The notes under the pieces are model-generated. The model was not told the origin of the DNA. It did no database searches and was given only the letters and a program-made list of their open reading frames with translations. From Fistulifera solaris (taxonomy: Eukaryota > Bacillariophyta > Bacillariophyceae > Naviculales > Stauroneidaceae): 64,000 nt of DNA. The DNA is taken from assembly GCA_030295235.1 (NCBI GenBank), contig AP026143.1, positions 248,001 through 312,000 of the forward strand, given 5' to 3'. Of the stretch, positions 21,694 to 32,634 are shown piece after piece (positions within the stretch are counted from its first letter, which is position 1; each line of letters starts with the position of its first letter). Both the position numbers and the translations under genes were made by a program.

Positions 21694-23524
21694 ATGCTAG
21701 CTACGATTCCAACAACAGCAACCCTTACTTCGACAGCTTCCTCTGCTAGTGCTCCTCCTCCTCATGTCACTCAAACCGCAAATTGGAGTTCCAACACGAT
21801 TTCGTCCTTCAACGGACAAATTCTAAGTTTCGAAGGATCACTCGACTTTGACGGAGTCGAATTGTTTCGACAGGCGCATGTCGCTTTTGAACGAGGTTTT
21901 ATTCACGGCTTGGTGGGTCCAAATGGGTCGGGGAAGACGTCTTTAGTACGAGCGTTGCCCCAACTCTTACGAGGTAGTTTCTGTTTCGAGTACGTTGCGG
22001 CCGATGTCAAGGATGACACGACTTCTATTCAGAGAGATTGTTCTGCGCGTGACTATTGCCTGGGTCGCATTCAGAAGCGTGTGCAAGAAATTGATCATGA
22101 GATTGGTCGGATGGAAGAACAACTGGAAACGGAAAGCAGCGATACTTCCATCGAAGAAATTAGTCATCGGCAGGGTGAACTTTACGAACTAAAAGAAGAG
22201 ATTGAGTTGCAGGCGAGTACACAATTGGAGCAAATGTTTCAGCAGTTGAATTTTGGCGAGAATTATCCGGAGCAACCCTACGAGCAGTTGTCAAGTGGGT
22301 GGAAGTTCAAGTGTCAACTCATATCGGGCCTTTTGACACAACCGGACTGCTTGATAATCGATGAGCCATCTTTTTTGGATACAACGGCCACCGCATGGTT
22401 GGTGGATCAAATGAAGCACTTGGCGCATTCTCCGAGCACTACGAAAAAGGCCATGATCATTCTGATTTCTCACAAGGAAGCTTTGTTGGAAGAAGTCTGT
22501 GATCGAATTCTATATCTCAATCCAGCCAGTAAAAATTTGACAATGTACAATTGTTCCTTTCGCGAATTTCAAACAGCACATGCGGATCGTGTCGCGCATG
22601 CCAAAAAAAGCCAAGGAGCTGGGGGCGGAAGCTCGGGACGACGCCAAAGAGTCACTCCAGCAATTGCGTCAGCAACTGCACAAGCGAGAACAGAATTTTA
22701 GAGCGACGACTTTTAAAGATCACGACAAGCGCTGGATAAAAGGCAAGAACAAGGAAGCGAAACAGAATGCGGATCACAGTGCTGCTTCGAAATTGAAACG
22801 GCTCAAAAAGAAGTCCGACGAACTGGCGGAACAAGCAGAGGAATTGCGAGAAACGAAAGTATGCCCTCTCAAACTGGAAGGCGAGGCTCCGTCGGACGGT
22901 GTGCTGGTAGAGTTCAATGATGTTGATTTTCAATTCGAGGGAGCGGGGGATATGCTTTTGGAGTTCATCGACGTTCAAATCAAAAGTAAGGACCGAATTT
23001 TGCTTCAAGGAGAAAATGGTCAAGGCAAGACAACATTATCGAAAATGATTGTGGGGGAGCTGGAGCCCACCCATGGCACTATCCGCCGCAACCTGCCCGT
23101 CGTAGCTGACTTTCATCAGGAAGCCCTGCGCGAACTAATGGATGTATATGGAAAAACGAATGCCATTGATTTTCTAATGACAAAGAATCCAAAATTCACC
23201 ATGGTACAAGCCCGTACGTATGCAGGTCGTTTTGGTCTCAAGGGAAACATAGCTTTGCGTCCCATTCGAACACTTTCGGCAGGTCAGCGCGTCCGTCTCT
23301 GGTTGGCTCGCGAGTTTTTGGGCGACAGCAAGCCTTCGATGCTTGTTTTAGATGAAGTGACCGAAAATTTGGACAGAGAGACCACCGATTCCCTACTTCA
23401 AGCGTTGGAGGAATTCCCGGCGGCGATTGTAGCCATTTCCCATGACGATTATTTCACCGAGAAGTTTCAAGAGACTCAACTATGGATAGTAGGGAATGGA
23501 AGAGTACGAGTTGAATACAAGTGA
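21694..23524 (+). CDS. ABC-F family ATPase (one apparent frameshift)
   Basis: Two ABC ATPase domains in tandem without membrane segments. Domain 1 has Walker A 'GPNGSGKT' (residues 75-82), a signature-like 'LSSGWKFK' and Walker B 'CLIIDEPS'. Domain 2 has 'GENGQGKT', 'LSAGQRVR' and 'MLVLDEVTENLD'. The charged linker between them is the coiled-coil, tRNA-facing region of ABC-F proteins, which act on ribosomes as translation factors (ABCF/GCN20/New1-like). The ATG at 21694 was chosen. The frame shifts by one at an A7 run (22603-22609) at the start of the linker. Six A's give a continuous 609-residue protein. Two unusual points: domain 1 contains a long helical insertion, and its signature reads SSGWK where most family members have SGG. 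Confidence 0.85.
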
Positions 23525-23925
23525 TTTAGATTTCTCCTCACGATCAATAGAGAAGCTAAAGGAGTTGCAATGGACTCATTGTATTGATTTGGTTCTTCGA
23601 CGTCGCTTTCTTGTCAAAACAATAGGACGGCCGGCACCGGTAACTTAGACTACTACGTACTTGTAGGTACAGCTTGAGCATATTCCCCGATAGATTTAAA
23701 CCCGTATCCTTAGGATGTTCTTCATCTTGCTTCATTGCGCCACATACGCGAAGAGCCGATACCTGGTAAAGGATCGAAAACGAAATTCACGACGAATAAA
23801 CTATAGTCTACACTAGTCAAAGCATAAAGCAAAGGAAAGCAGCAGCATTCATAATAACAGATACTTAACGAATACATTAGAACGTATAAGAGAGAAAAGG
23901 GGAAGATTTCACAAGTCCGCATAGC
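23525..23925. other. Intergenic region
   Basis: A 401-bp gap between the ABC-F gene and the plastid lumen protein gene, same strand. No gene was recognised. Confidence 0.4.
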
Positions 23926-24785
23926 ATGCTTCTTCGAATAGCGGCCCGTTTGGCTTTCACTACGATTGTATCATGGCTCTCGTCGGCATCGGCATTGGAA
24001 ATGTCACGGCGTGCCGTGCTGGCGGCAACCACTTTGACAACCGCAATCGAACCGAACGGCCTGGCCTTTCGTTTACAGGAACGTGATCCTGCCGCTTTGA
24101 AGAACCGTTTATTCAATCTGCCACCAGCACAACAAGTATATCCAAAATGGATGAGAGGATTGTGGAATATCGAGATGAGTTTCTCGGGCTTTTGTTTCCC
24201 AGTCAAACGATTGCAAAGGAAACATTGTTGCGCGATTTTGGTATTGCGGGCTTTCAAAAATGTTCCATTGCGCACATTGCGGATGTCGGGAAAGAAAAGG
24301 TAATGCAGCAAATGGCCATTGACCGAGAGACCGGTTGGGAAGATCGAATTTTCAATTTGCGGCAAACCATTGATGCCCATTTGGGTTATACCGCCGTGCA
24401 AGAAGTGGTGTACGATGGGAAGAAGAATCCGAATCGAATCGGTATTAACTTTGTCGATTACCGAACGACGAATGCGGAACGGATTGAACTCTTTTGTAAT
24501 GCCCGGGAAGCCGAGGAATACGAGACAAATGGAACATCGTATTTCGTTCATAGCGAATACATTCGTCAAGTGACATTTGGAACTGGATCCACCGTCGGTG
24601 TACCTCGACAAGTTAGCACCAATTACGGGCACTTCTGGACGTGGAAGAAAGAAAGTGACGGCTCTATTCGCGGAAATCTACTCACGGCAGCGTATTTGGA
24701 TCCGCAAGACCCACTGTATTTTCAAGAACCAGCACTGCCGGTCGTCATCTATTCGCATCTACTCACAGGAACGCTAGTCGAATGA
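23926..24785 (+). CDS. DUF6816-type thylakoid-lumen protein (one apparent frameshift)
   Basis: The N-terminus looks tripartite: a signal peptide (LAFTTIVSWLSSASA), then a short polar stretch and 'SRRAVLAATTLTTA', a twin-Arg lumen-targeting motif. The mature part has 'YPKWMRGLWNIE', 'FPSQTIAKETLLRDF', 'FQKCSIAHIADVGKE' and 'NPNRIGINFVDYRTTN', a pattern I associate with the DUF6816 family of cyanobacteria and plastids. The function of that family is unknown. A frame change at the TTTT run 24190-24193 falls between 'MSFSGF' and 'LFPSQT'; one more T gives an uninterrupted 286-residue protein. Family identification is from memory and should be tested by profile search. Confidence 0.7.
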
Positions 24786-25077
24786 AAACATCGACCTCTG
24801 TAATTTATCATTGATTACTACACCGGCCATGGGAAACCGGAGAAACGAATAGCGTAAAGCAGCTCGTGCAGTATTTTACGGCAACGAAAGATGGACATCT
24901 ACTGAGACTACAATGACCGATTATTCTTCCGTTCATGAGCATCGTCGCACGTTCACATACAGCTCTACAATCATCACTCTTTACCAGCTTTTCTCATGTG
25001 TCACGTATGCGCCTTGCGACGATGTGCTGCGGACTGGATTAACTGCAACTCTTTCAATTGCAAATCAGCCCTAATTT

Positions 25078-25542
25078 TCAAGAGAGCACTTGATTTGCGC
25101 ATTTCGACCACATATCCTGTCGTCTCAGTCCTTTCAAAAAGCGGCCGCCGCAACTGGCGACGAGTTTGTAAACGTCCTTGATCATTGCTGATTTTCGCTC
25201 ATGGGTGCTGTCGCAGTAATTGACGACCAGGTTATCAATCAGCTTGCGGTATCGGATGTTTCCGGTGAAATGAGCCGACTCGTCTCCGCCAATGACGTCG
25301 AAAGTATTGAAATGGTCATTGCTTTTCGTTAAATTTGTACCAGGTAGATTCGTCCCGGAGTCGTTTAGGGGCGTCTTTGACGAGATGCAATTTTGAGTTT
25401 GAAAGAACAATTTTCCTTGTTCTCGTGATACATGGGGAGAATCGCATTGGCTACCGCCATTGATTTTTTGCGAATGTATCTTTTCGTTCAGCCATTTCTC
25501 AACTTCATACGCCAACTGATTGATCTCTTCTTCGTCAGACAT
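25078..25542 (-). CDS. DUF6824-type protein, copy 1
   Basis: Intronless, about 154 aa from the ATG at 25542. An acidic N-terminal helix (MSDEEEINQLAYEVEKWLNE) is followed by a variable linker and a conserved C-terminal block with 'TGNIRYRKLI', a Lys-Ser-Ala 'KSAMIKDVYKLVA' helix and 'GGRFL'. This layout matches the DUF6824 domain, expanded in diatom genomes and of unknown function. A paralogue lies 1.2 kb further on in the same orientation and shares the whole plan. A four-copy 34-bp motif array begins about 190 bp upstream of this start. The extension after GGRFLKG is short, so the C-terminus may be affected by indels. Confidence 0.7.
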   Translation of the reverse strand: MSDEEEINQLAYEVEKWLNEKIHSQKINGGSQCDSPHVSREQGKLFFQTQNCISSKTPLNDSGTNLPGTNLTKSNDHFNTFDVIGGDESAHFTGNIRYRKLIDNLVVNYCDSTHERKSAMIKDVYKLVASCGGRFLKGLRRQDMWSKCANQVLS

Positions 25543-26786
25543 CTTATGATTGAAACAAATGCTATGCAAGTAATTTTGAGTGCTTCAATCTGGGCTGCAC
25601 GGAATTGATTGTGATCATGAGCGCAGCATTGCGGCGACTTTTCTGCGTGGGCTTTTCGTTGTTGGTCGTTGATCCCACTTCGCGATATACGATGAAAGTG
25701 TAGGCAGATTTTTGCACGGGTGGTCCAACGAAGTTCACGTTAGTAGAAAATATGGACAAGTGATAATTTCACGTTTCCAGAAAATATGGAGATGTGGTGG
25801 TTTCACGTGTCCAGAAAATATGGGAGAATATTTCACGTATCCAGAAAATGCTTGTTTTGAGAAATGAAATGCTTCAATGATCACATGGTACCTGGTAGCC
25901 TTTCCCTTGTTTACAGACACCATGCTGACTGCTGACCAACGGATCTCGGTAGAGTTCATGTGGACGAACCAACGGCACGGATGACGTAAGATGATATCGC
26001 TCAGCTTTCTCGTTCTATTTCTCAGCAAACGATGCCAGAACTGGACACGAAGTTATGCTGCAACTTTATGCTCGCTACATGCTGTGTTCATGTCTGTTGT
26101 TTCGGTTAAAAACGACACTTCCACGCAATAATTCACATCTCAGAGACCTACCGCCTTTGTGCGCGCGAGACATTGATAACTCAAGTGACTCTACCCTCGG
26201 TAGCGTTACGCATCAGTGGCATAAGACTTTTCCAGAACTCCTTTGCGAAATGACCCCCCGCTGGTCGCTTTATAAGAAGATAGCATCTTCTACTCGCGAT
26301 CTTTCTTGTTGTGGCAGCGATATCACGGAAAATTTATCTTATGAAACAGCGCTCGACCATCAACCCCAACAGCCAATTGGAAAAGTGAAACGTCTTGCCT
26401 CCTTTCTTGAAGTGATACTTGAGGGGACGATGCGATAGATTAGCAGGGTGTTGAACTGTAGTGTGGAAAGTTTTAAAAGACTGCTGCGCTGTACAAAAGA
26501 TGAAGGAACGAGGCGAAGTACAAGTACACGATGAGTTGATTTTACTATGACCAAAAGATGAAATATTTACTCTTGAAGCTGCGTGATGATTCACTTCCTT
26601 GTACTCTACATCATTTTTCGCACGTTCGCACATATATTTACCATCAAGGTTACGCTGCAATCGTCTCTCACGGTCCCTGGGGTGGCAATATCGCCACGTT
26701 GAAACGTTGCACTGCCTGCTTTTCTTGACACAACCGCAGCTTACTCTGTAAAGCCGTCCGAATCTTATTGAGCGCAGCGCTTCGGC
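25543..26786. other. Spacer between the two DUF6824-type genes
   Basis: About 1.2 kb between the tandem paralogues. It includes the 34-bp motif array at 25733-25853. A 127-codon plus-strand ORF at 26055-26438 and a 108-codon ORF on the other strand overlap each other and have no recognisable features, so neither is called. Confidence 0.45.
25733..25853. repeat. Four-copy tandem motif array, period about 34 bp
   Basis: Four 23-base units begin at 25733, 25767, 25801 and 25831, so the spacing is 34, 34 and 30. The shared core is TTTCACGT, two or three variable bases, then CCAGAAAATATGG; copy 1 and copy 4 diverge at one end. The unit contains ACGT, the core of bZIP binding sites. It lies about 190-310 bp upstream of the first DUF6824-type gene and may be its promoter array. 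Confidence 0.8.
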
Positions 26787-27200
26787 TCATTTTTGAAAAC
26801 CCTTTCTCCCTTGTTTGAAAAAGCGACCACCGTCATTGACGACGAGTTCGTAAATGTTTTGTACGACGGCGTATTTCTGTTTCGGATCACCCATGAAGAA
26901 AGCACTGACTGAGAAATGAACGAGCTTACGGTATCGGACGTTTCCGGGGTGATAATGCAAGTGTCTCTTGGGAAGGACATCGTACTTGTTGATACAGAAG
27001 CTCTCCGTTTTCTTGGTACAAGCAGTGAGAGGTCTCGGCGACGGGTCTTCAACAGGGTAAGAAGATGGACCGTCTTTCAAATCAAAGATGGGGACGATCG
27101 CCGTGGCTATAGCCGTGGATTTTTGATAGAATACTTTCTCGATCAACCATTTCTGGGCTTCATCGGCCAACAGATTGAATTCGTTTTCTTGGTTCGACAT
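26787..27200 (-). CDS. DUF6824-type protein, copy 2
   Basis: Intronless, about 137 aa from the ATG at 27200; an ATG nine bases upstream is an alternative. The plan equals that of copy 1: an acidic helix 'MSNQENEFNLLADEAQKWLIE', a Pro/Ser linker, then 'HPGNVRYRKLV', 'KYAVVQNIYELVV' and 'GGRFF'. 'HPGN' and 'GGRF' are the anchors of the DUF6824-type domain. Copies 1 and 2 are clearly paralogous but differ at most positions, so the duplication is not recent. The function is unknown; such proteins often occur in diatoms next to regulatory or stress genes, but no role can be deduced here. Confidence 0.7.
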   Translation of the reverse strand: MSNQENEFNLLADEAQKWLIEKVFYQKSTAIATAIVPIFDLKDGPSSYPVEDPSPRPLTACTKKTESFCINKYDVLPKRHLHYHPGNVRYRKLVHFSVSAFFMGDPKQKYAVVQNIYELVVNDGGRFFKQGRKGFQK

Positions 27201-28020
27201 CTTGTGCATTGAGAAACAAAGCAAATAAATCAATGAGGAGATCGTATAAACAAAAGCATGAAAGCAATGCAGCATTGGAGAATTTTTTGAAGACGTCGGG
27301 CTTCATGTTGTTGAAAAAACGCCGGCGGTGCCTTTTGCCACGTGATGTTGATCCCATTTGCGTCTGTCAGTTGTCGGTTGCGAGTCTCTCCGCGAAAGCA
27401 TTCGCTAACCTTAACAGATTTTTTGGATGTTTCTTCCACCAAAAGCCCGTCGGCAACAACAGCACCAACAGCAACTAGATCAAATTATCTTCCATTCCGC
27501 TTCATTTTCAATTAGATGTTTCATTATCGAAAATACAAAGGTGACTGATTTCAGTCGTGAGTTCGTGACCGATTTTATCCCAATCATTCAATTACATCGT
27601 GTTTTTTCGTTTCCCCATGATCGAATAGATAAGAGCTTATTGTCATAACACGTTTCGATACTTTGTGCTGAAGAGGGCGATTGTCTACCATAAAACAAGG
27701 ACGCTTCGCACCCGACCGAAATTAATCGCTGAGTTCAAGGATGAAGTTAACCGAATTTGTCAAAGCTAAATTGCAAGTATTGATCAAATTCGGAGTATTA
27801 TTCACTATTTATTTTGAGCTAGATTGAAACGCTCTTCTCCCTTGGCTTTTCGTAAAATCATCGCGTTCCTGGTGTAGCATCTACATTTCCAAGACTGGAT
27901 TGTAGTCACGAGTTGTTACGGAAGCACGCATAAATAATGGTCTCATCATCAATACTGTAAAACAATATAAGCGCACAAACACATCAATGAACTTGAAAGC
28001 CAGAAATTAACGTTTTAATC
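27201..28020. other. Intergenic region
   Basis: An 820-bp stretch between the second DUF6824-type gene and the zinc-finger gene, which diverge. Short ORFs at 27209-27648 have no features. A CGGAGTA motif occurs near 27790. No gene is called. Confidence 0.4.
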
Positions 28021-28712
28021 ATGTCAAGCAACAAAACTTCAGATGAGGCTTCTAGAAACGATTTGTCGCAAGCCGGAGCCGTGAGCGCAGACGAACAAGC
28101 GGCCCGTACCTTTACGTCATGGACCAACTGACGACACTCTACGGCTTCGCTCCTTCGGTCGCGGAACAAGCGGTTGAAGCCGTCGGTGCTGACGCGGAAG
28201 CATGTTGTACTTATATTCTGGATCATCAATTAGCCGAAGATCAAGGAGGTCCCGTATTTCCGGTCGATCACTGTCCCCATTTGAATATACAGATCACCAT
28301 CGACGCACTGCCTCCGCTTCCGCAAGCTACGTCGTGTTCACACGTCTCGGACGGAACAAGAACCGGTCGTTTGAAAGCTACCACTAGCGACGATGGGTAT
28401 TCGTGTCCATCGAGCAACGAGAATTGGATCTGTTTGGAGTGTGGAGTTATTCGTTGTAGTCGATACGCCAATGCACACGCTACCGCCCATTTTGAAGCTT
28501 CGGGTCATTCGACGGTCATCAGTTTGGCGGATTTGTCAGTCTGGTGTTACCAGTGTCAAGCCTATGTTGCTAATCGAGACAACCAAACGCTATGTGGTCT
28601 ACTGGAAGAATTGGAAAGAGGAAGTTTTCAAATGAATGATGAACAAAATATTATGTATCGTCACAAAAAATACTCGACAAGCAGAATCAAAACGTTGCAA
28701 ATGCAGCTTCTA
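28021..28712 (+). CDS. UBP-type zinc-finger protein with UBA-like N-terminus (ends uncertain)
   Basis: The core reads 'HCPHLN', 'ENWICLECGVIRCSRY', 'HATAHFEASGHSTVISL' and 'DLSVWCYQCQAYV': the Cys/His set of a ZnF-UBP domain, which binds the C-terminal Gly-Gly of free ubiquitin (as in HDAC6 and several deubiquitinases). Before it, 'LYGFAPSVAEQAVEAVG' looks like a UBA domain. An ATG at 28021 opens 36 codons that end at a stop in another frame; a missing T in TTT at 28111-28113 would join them to the main frame, otherwise translation starts at 28119. The main frame runs on to 29219, but from about 28710 it lies antisense to the permease gene and is unlikely to be coding, so the 3' end given here is an estimate. 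Confidence 0.65.
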
Positions 28713-30704
28713 ATAGCTCTCATCGGCTTCCTTGTCAACAGGAGCTTCATCTTCATTCTCATCTTTCTGAAGAACTTTGACTTTCGTTTCGTGGTCGTAA
28801 ATGATGGCTTTGCCCGACTCATCGAACTTCAAAACTTGCTGATCGGCCGGCAGAATCAAGTTCAACAACATGGCGACCACCGTTCCCACACAATACCCGG
28901 TCGACAAGAAAATAGATACGCCATTGCGGATGCCCTTGAGAGATTCGGAACAGTCCTCGCATCTCCAAAAGTTGGCCGTGTACGACGACGCACGCATATC
29001 TTGAAAGGCAAACGGCCAGACACTGACACCGACACCAATCGCCAGCGACAAGGCCAAAATGAACTTGTTGCGACGGGAATGCAAATCAATGTTGCCAGTC
29101 AAGGCGATGCCCGAGGCCAGGACGTTAGCGAAAAGAAAGATCGTCATGCCGCCAATGACACAGTCGGGGATGCTGGTTATGACGCCCGCGAATTTACTCA
29201 GAACGCCCATGGTAATTAACCAGAAAGCACACGCATATCCGGATCGACGCGAAGCGCACTTGGTGAGGGAGATCACTCCGTTGTTTTGTGAAAACGTCGT
29301 ATTGGGCATGGAGGTGAAGAGACCCGACAAGATGGAGCAGAAAGCATCCGAAGTGAGTCCACCTTGCACACTTCCTTCGTAGTCTTCCGTGTCCGTGGGC
29401 AAGTCGGATGCTTCGAACGTAGCCGTAATGTCCCCCACCGTCTCGACTGTGGTGACAAGGTAGGCAATCAACATCGGAATAACTGCCGGTCCGTAAACTC
29501 CGAGGGGAAAGGTTTCGACCCACAAGAACGTGATGGGGTCAGCATCGGCAATCTTGTCTTTCGTTACATACTGGAGGCCATTGTAGTCCGAAACAGCAGC
29601 GATAAAGTAACCGAACATCAAGGCAATAAAGACGTTGCAATTCTTCATGAAGACGCTTCCAAATAATTCGATAAACACCAACATAACCATGACAGACGCA
29701 CCCAATCCAATGTATTCGGTGCTTCCAAAGCCAAGTGCGGTTTCGCCGTTTGTACAGGCCGGACCAGGCGGAGGAAACGTACCATTGTTGGCGTAAAAGG
29801 CATCTAACTGACTGTGTTCCTTCCAAACCATTTCGGCGCAAACGACACCTCCACCCCAGTACTTCATCCCGTTTCCGGTCAAGCCCACACCGATCAAAAT
29901 GACCGTGACGGCTGTCACCAACGGAGGGAAGAGTGACTTGATGTATTTGATGGGCATAACCGAGAAGAACACTTCGAGAAATCCACAAACCATGGCCGTG
30001 CCCAAAACTTTGCCATAGGCTTCGCGACCATCGATGCCATCCTCCTGTTGTGAATTGCAAACGTCAATAAGTGAGCTGGCACAGAATTTATGGAGGAATA
30101 AAAAGCGTGGAACTTTTGCTTACCTTCATCTGGGCCACCGCAATTTCGAAAATAGGAAGAAACGTGAAAGACGTACCCTGTTCGGTGCAACGAGTGTTAA
30201 GCGAGTGTTTCGACAGTAGTTGTCGTGTTCGATACAACTGTTCACTTACCATCACAGAGAGGACTCCACTACCCAAGTACAGTTGACGCCCCCAAAGCTT
30301 TTCCGTGAACGGAATGGGAAACTTGGAAAGGTTGATCAAGCTGCAAATCCCCGAAGAGATCAACGCCGCCGAAATGGCGTACTGCTCTAACGGGGGGCAA
30401 AGGGAAAGCCGCAAACGGCAAAGCGGAACACGACGAGGGAGGTGTGATGAGTCCTCCTACCATGGCGAAAGCGTGCTGGAGGCCCATAATAAGAGCTAGA
30501 AGAATAGGAATTGGCTCATCTGAAGGAACGTTTAGATGTTCGACCGGAGCAAGTGCGTAGCTGGTACCCCTTTCACAACTACTCACCTCTTCCGTAAAAG
30601 TTCAGTGCAGCTTTGGGGGCTCGACTGAAGGGATTCATCGGCACGCACATGGAAGCGTAGTCATAGCGCTCGCTGTCCCCAATGAACAACTCTTTTAAAC
30701 CCAT
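28710..30704 (-). CDS. Nucleobase (xanthine/uracil-type, NCS2) permease, four exons, apparent frameshifts
   Basis: Exons are 30704-30587, 30560-30250, 30177-30124 and 30044-28710, with one very short 26-bp gap (see below) and introns of 72 and 79 bp. The product (about 606 aa) has many membrane helices and the NCS2 signatures 'GLQHAFAMVGGLITPP' and 'QNNGVISLTKCASR', the latter part of the purine/xanthine binding site in fungal and bacterial members. It would import purines or uracil with protons or Na+. In exon 2 the frame changes at GGG 30437-30439 and at a G6 run 30392-30397 (C on the coding strand). One extra base in each rebuilds helices 2 and 3. The join between exons 1 and 2 is also one base out of phase and its spacing is unusually short, so that boundary is doubtful. 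Confidence 0.8.
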
Positions 30705-31372
30705 GGTTTTCGTCGTCGACAGTTCACCAGTAAGAAAGACGCAGAAATAATATGGAGAGTGACGACGATGCCGAATGAGAGAAAACAAACTTCACGCGAA
30801 TTTATGAGAGGAGCCGGAAAAGATTTTGTTCCCAAACGCATTCGACCCCGTAGGAAGGTTACGTAGAACTCCCGAAAACACTTTCCGACTCATTATTTTT
30901 CCGCTCTTTACTGTTTTCACGATTGTAGCTTTATTTAGTATACTTCGAATTACACTACACGGAAAAGGCGCATTCTTTACTTATATCTGATTTCGTTCCG
31001 ATCGTCTGAGTATACAGAAAGCAGTAAAACTGGGTCCTACCAAAGTACATTTAAAATGATAGTCGGCGATCTATGTGTCAGCAAATTCTCGAAAGACAGA
31101 TGCCACAAAGATACCGCGCCGCCAAACTTCTGCGTTTTTGCTGGGTAGATGGTAGATTTTGGCAACCTTCACTGAAAAATTCCGACAAAGATACTGCCGT
31201 CTTCTGGTGACGGAAGATGAGAAGAATAAAGATAACGATTTCTACATGAGTGTTACGAAACGGACGGCAACGAAATTCTCCTTTTAGTGCAAGGGCGCTC
31301 GATTGCGTTCTGAAGATCTTGTGGGCTTGCGCCTTCTGTACGTTCATTCGAAGAAGAAGAAGAAGAAGAAGA
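30705..31372. other. Divergent intergenic region
   Basis: A 668-bp gap between the permease and the deaminase-fold gene, which diverge. It ends in a GAA repeat directly before the deaminase start. No other feature is seen. Confidence 0.4.
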
Positions 31373-31373
31373 A
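31349..31373. repeat. GAA trinucleotide repeat
   Basis: About eight GAA units lie immediately before the ATG at 31373, in the presumed 5' leader. In the frame of that ATG they would encode an Arg/Lys run. Length polymorphism is likely. Confidence 0.85.
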
Positions 31374-32013
31374 TGTCGGTTGTGATTGATGAATCTCTTC
31401 AAAAAGCCCCACTCACGGCCACTCCTGCCGAGCTAAAGCGGATGTTGCAGATCATTAGGGAAGAAATATTTCCTGTGACGGTACAAGGTGTTGCCGATGG
31501 CAATAAAGTGTTTGGGGCTGCTATTTTGGACAAAGACTTTGTTACCACGTGTGTGGAAACAAACCGCGAGACAACTTGCCCGCTCTTTCACGGTGAAGTA
31601 CACGCCATCTATCAGTGGTCCAAGATAGTCGAACCGTCGCAACGTGGCCCCCTGGCACAATCGGCCAACTTTTGGCGACGCACGAACCATGCTGCATGTG
31701 TGTGAGCAGCATCTTGTGGTCAGGTTTTCAAAAAGTTTTTTATTTCTTCCCTTACTCGGTGACCACGGCGCAAGGTATACCCCATGATGTGCGCACGATG
31801 CATGAATTGTGGGGAGTGCCGACGTATCGGAAGCAGAATCGGTATCTCAGCACGGCATGTATCATGGATCTTATCGAGGAACTGCCAGAAGGATCGGAAA
31901 AAGAAGAACTATTGAAATTGCAGAAAGAGCTCTCAGCGGACTACGACAGACTTTCTAACAAATACCATACCGAGAAGGTCGACAATAAAGACAATAGTTT
32001 GGTGCTGGCATAG
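31373..32013 (+). CDS. Deaminase-fold protein with HGE and EPCCMC zinc motifs (one apparent frameshift)
   Basis: Residues 73-75 are His-Gly-Glu ('FHGEVHAIYQW'), and about 40 residues later comes 'HEPCCMCVSSILWSGF', the Pro-Cys-x-x-Cys zinc site of cytidine/purine-type deaminases. The catalytic Glu and three zinc ligands are thus present, although His-Gly-Glu replaces the usual His/Cys-Ala-Glu. The tail 'FYFFPYSVTT...' and a charged C-terminal helix are unlike TadA, so a nucleobase or nucleoside substrate is more likely than tRNA. The two halves lie in different frames; the C5 run 31648-31652 needs one more C, giving 213 aa. The nearby purine-type permease hints at a link to nucleobase salvage, though clustering means little in diatoms. 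Confidence 0.75.
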
Positions 32014-32634
32014 AAAGACAACGTGTGAAGGAGGTTTTGACCATTCGGTTTTGAAGCTATCAAGTTTCATGGCAGTGAGTATTGAAGCATCTAATTGACG
32101 AGGTCCACGCAACTAATGATGAAAAAACAGCCGACCCTATCCGCAAGGAAAAGGTACGACACTTGAGATTTTGAATTAGATCATCTTAGTTACTTTACCT
32201 CTCGGTTCTTGTAGTTTAGTCGGAAGAGTCCGGTCCAATTTTCTGATGTTGATTAATGATCGGCTATGTAATTTCGCCTTTTCCTAAGTATCAGTACCGG
32301 TTTCGCTCCCAAATGAGTGCTTGAGTACCTCTAAGGACCTCTCTTTTGATTCGCATCAAGTCTGCGATCACGAAGAACAGAAGCGAACCCATGTCAAAAA
32401 GTGTCGAGTTCGCAAACTTTCGATTGTGTTCATGATAGAAGCGACAACCTGTCGACGGAGATATTCATGCAGAATAAAAAGCCTTCATGAAAGCACTCAA
32501 CGAACAAGATCGAACGGGGTTGAAGCGCTTATTCCTGAGGGATGGGCACTCCTAGAACCCTCATTTTCAATTACGCAACACAATATAGCCAACTGCTTCA
32601 TTACGTATTACATTCTTTGACTTTGAATTAACAA
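32014..32634. other. Intergenic region
   Basis: A 621-bp gap upstream of the 741-aa gene. A 99-codon ORF at 32321-32620 shows no features. Nothing else is seen. Confidence 0.4.

Noticed and set aside
26055-26438. 127-codon plus-strand ORF between the DUF6824-type genes
   Set aside because: A similar-sized ORF exists on the other strand over the same bases and neither has recognisable motifs, so chance is more likely.
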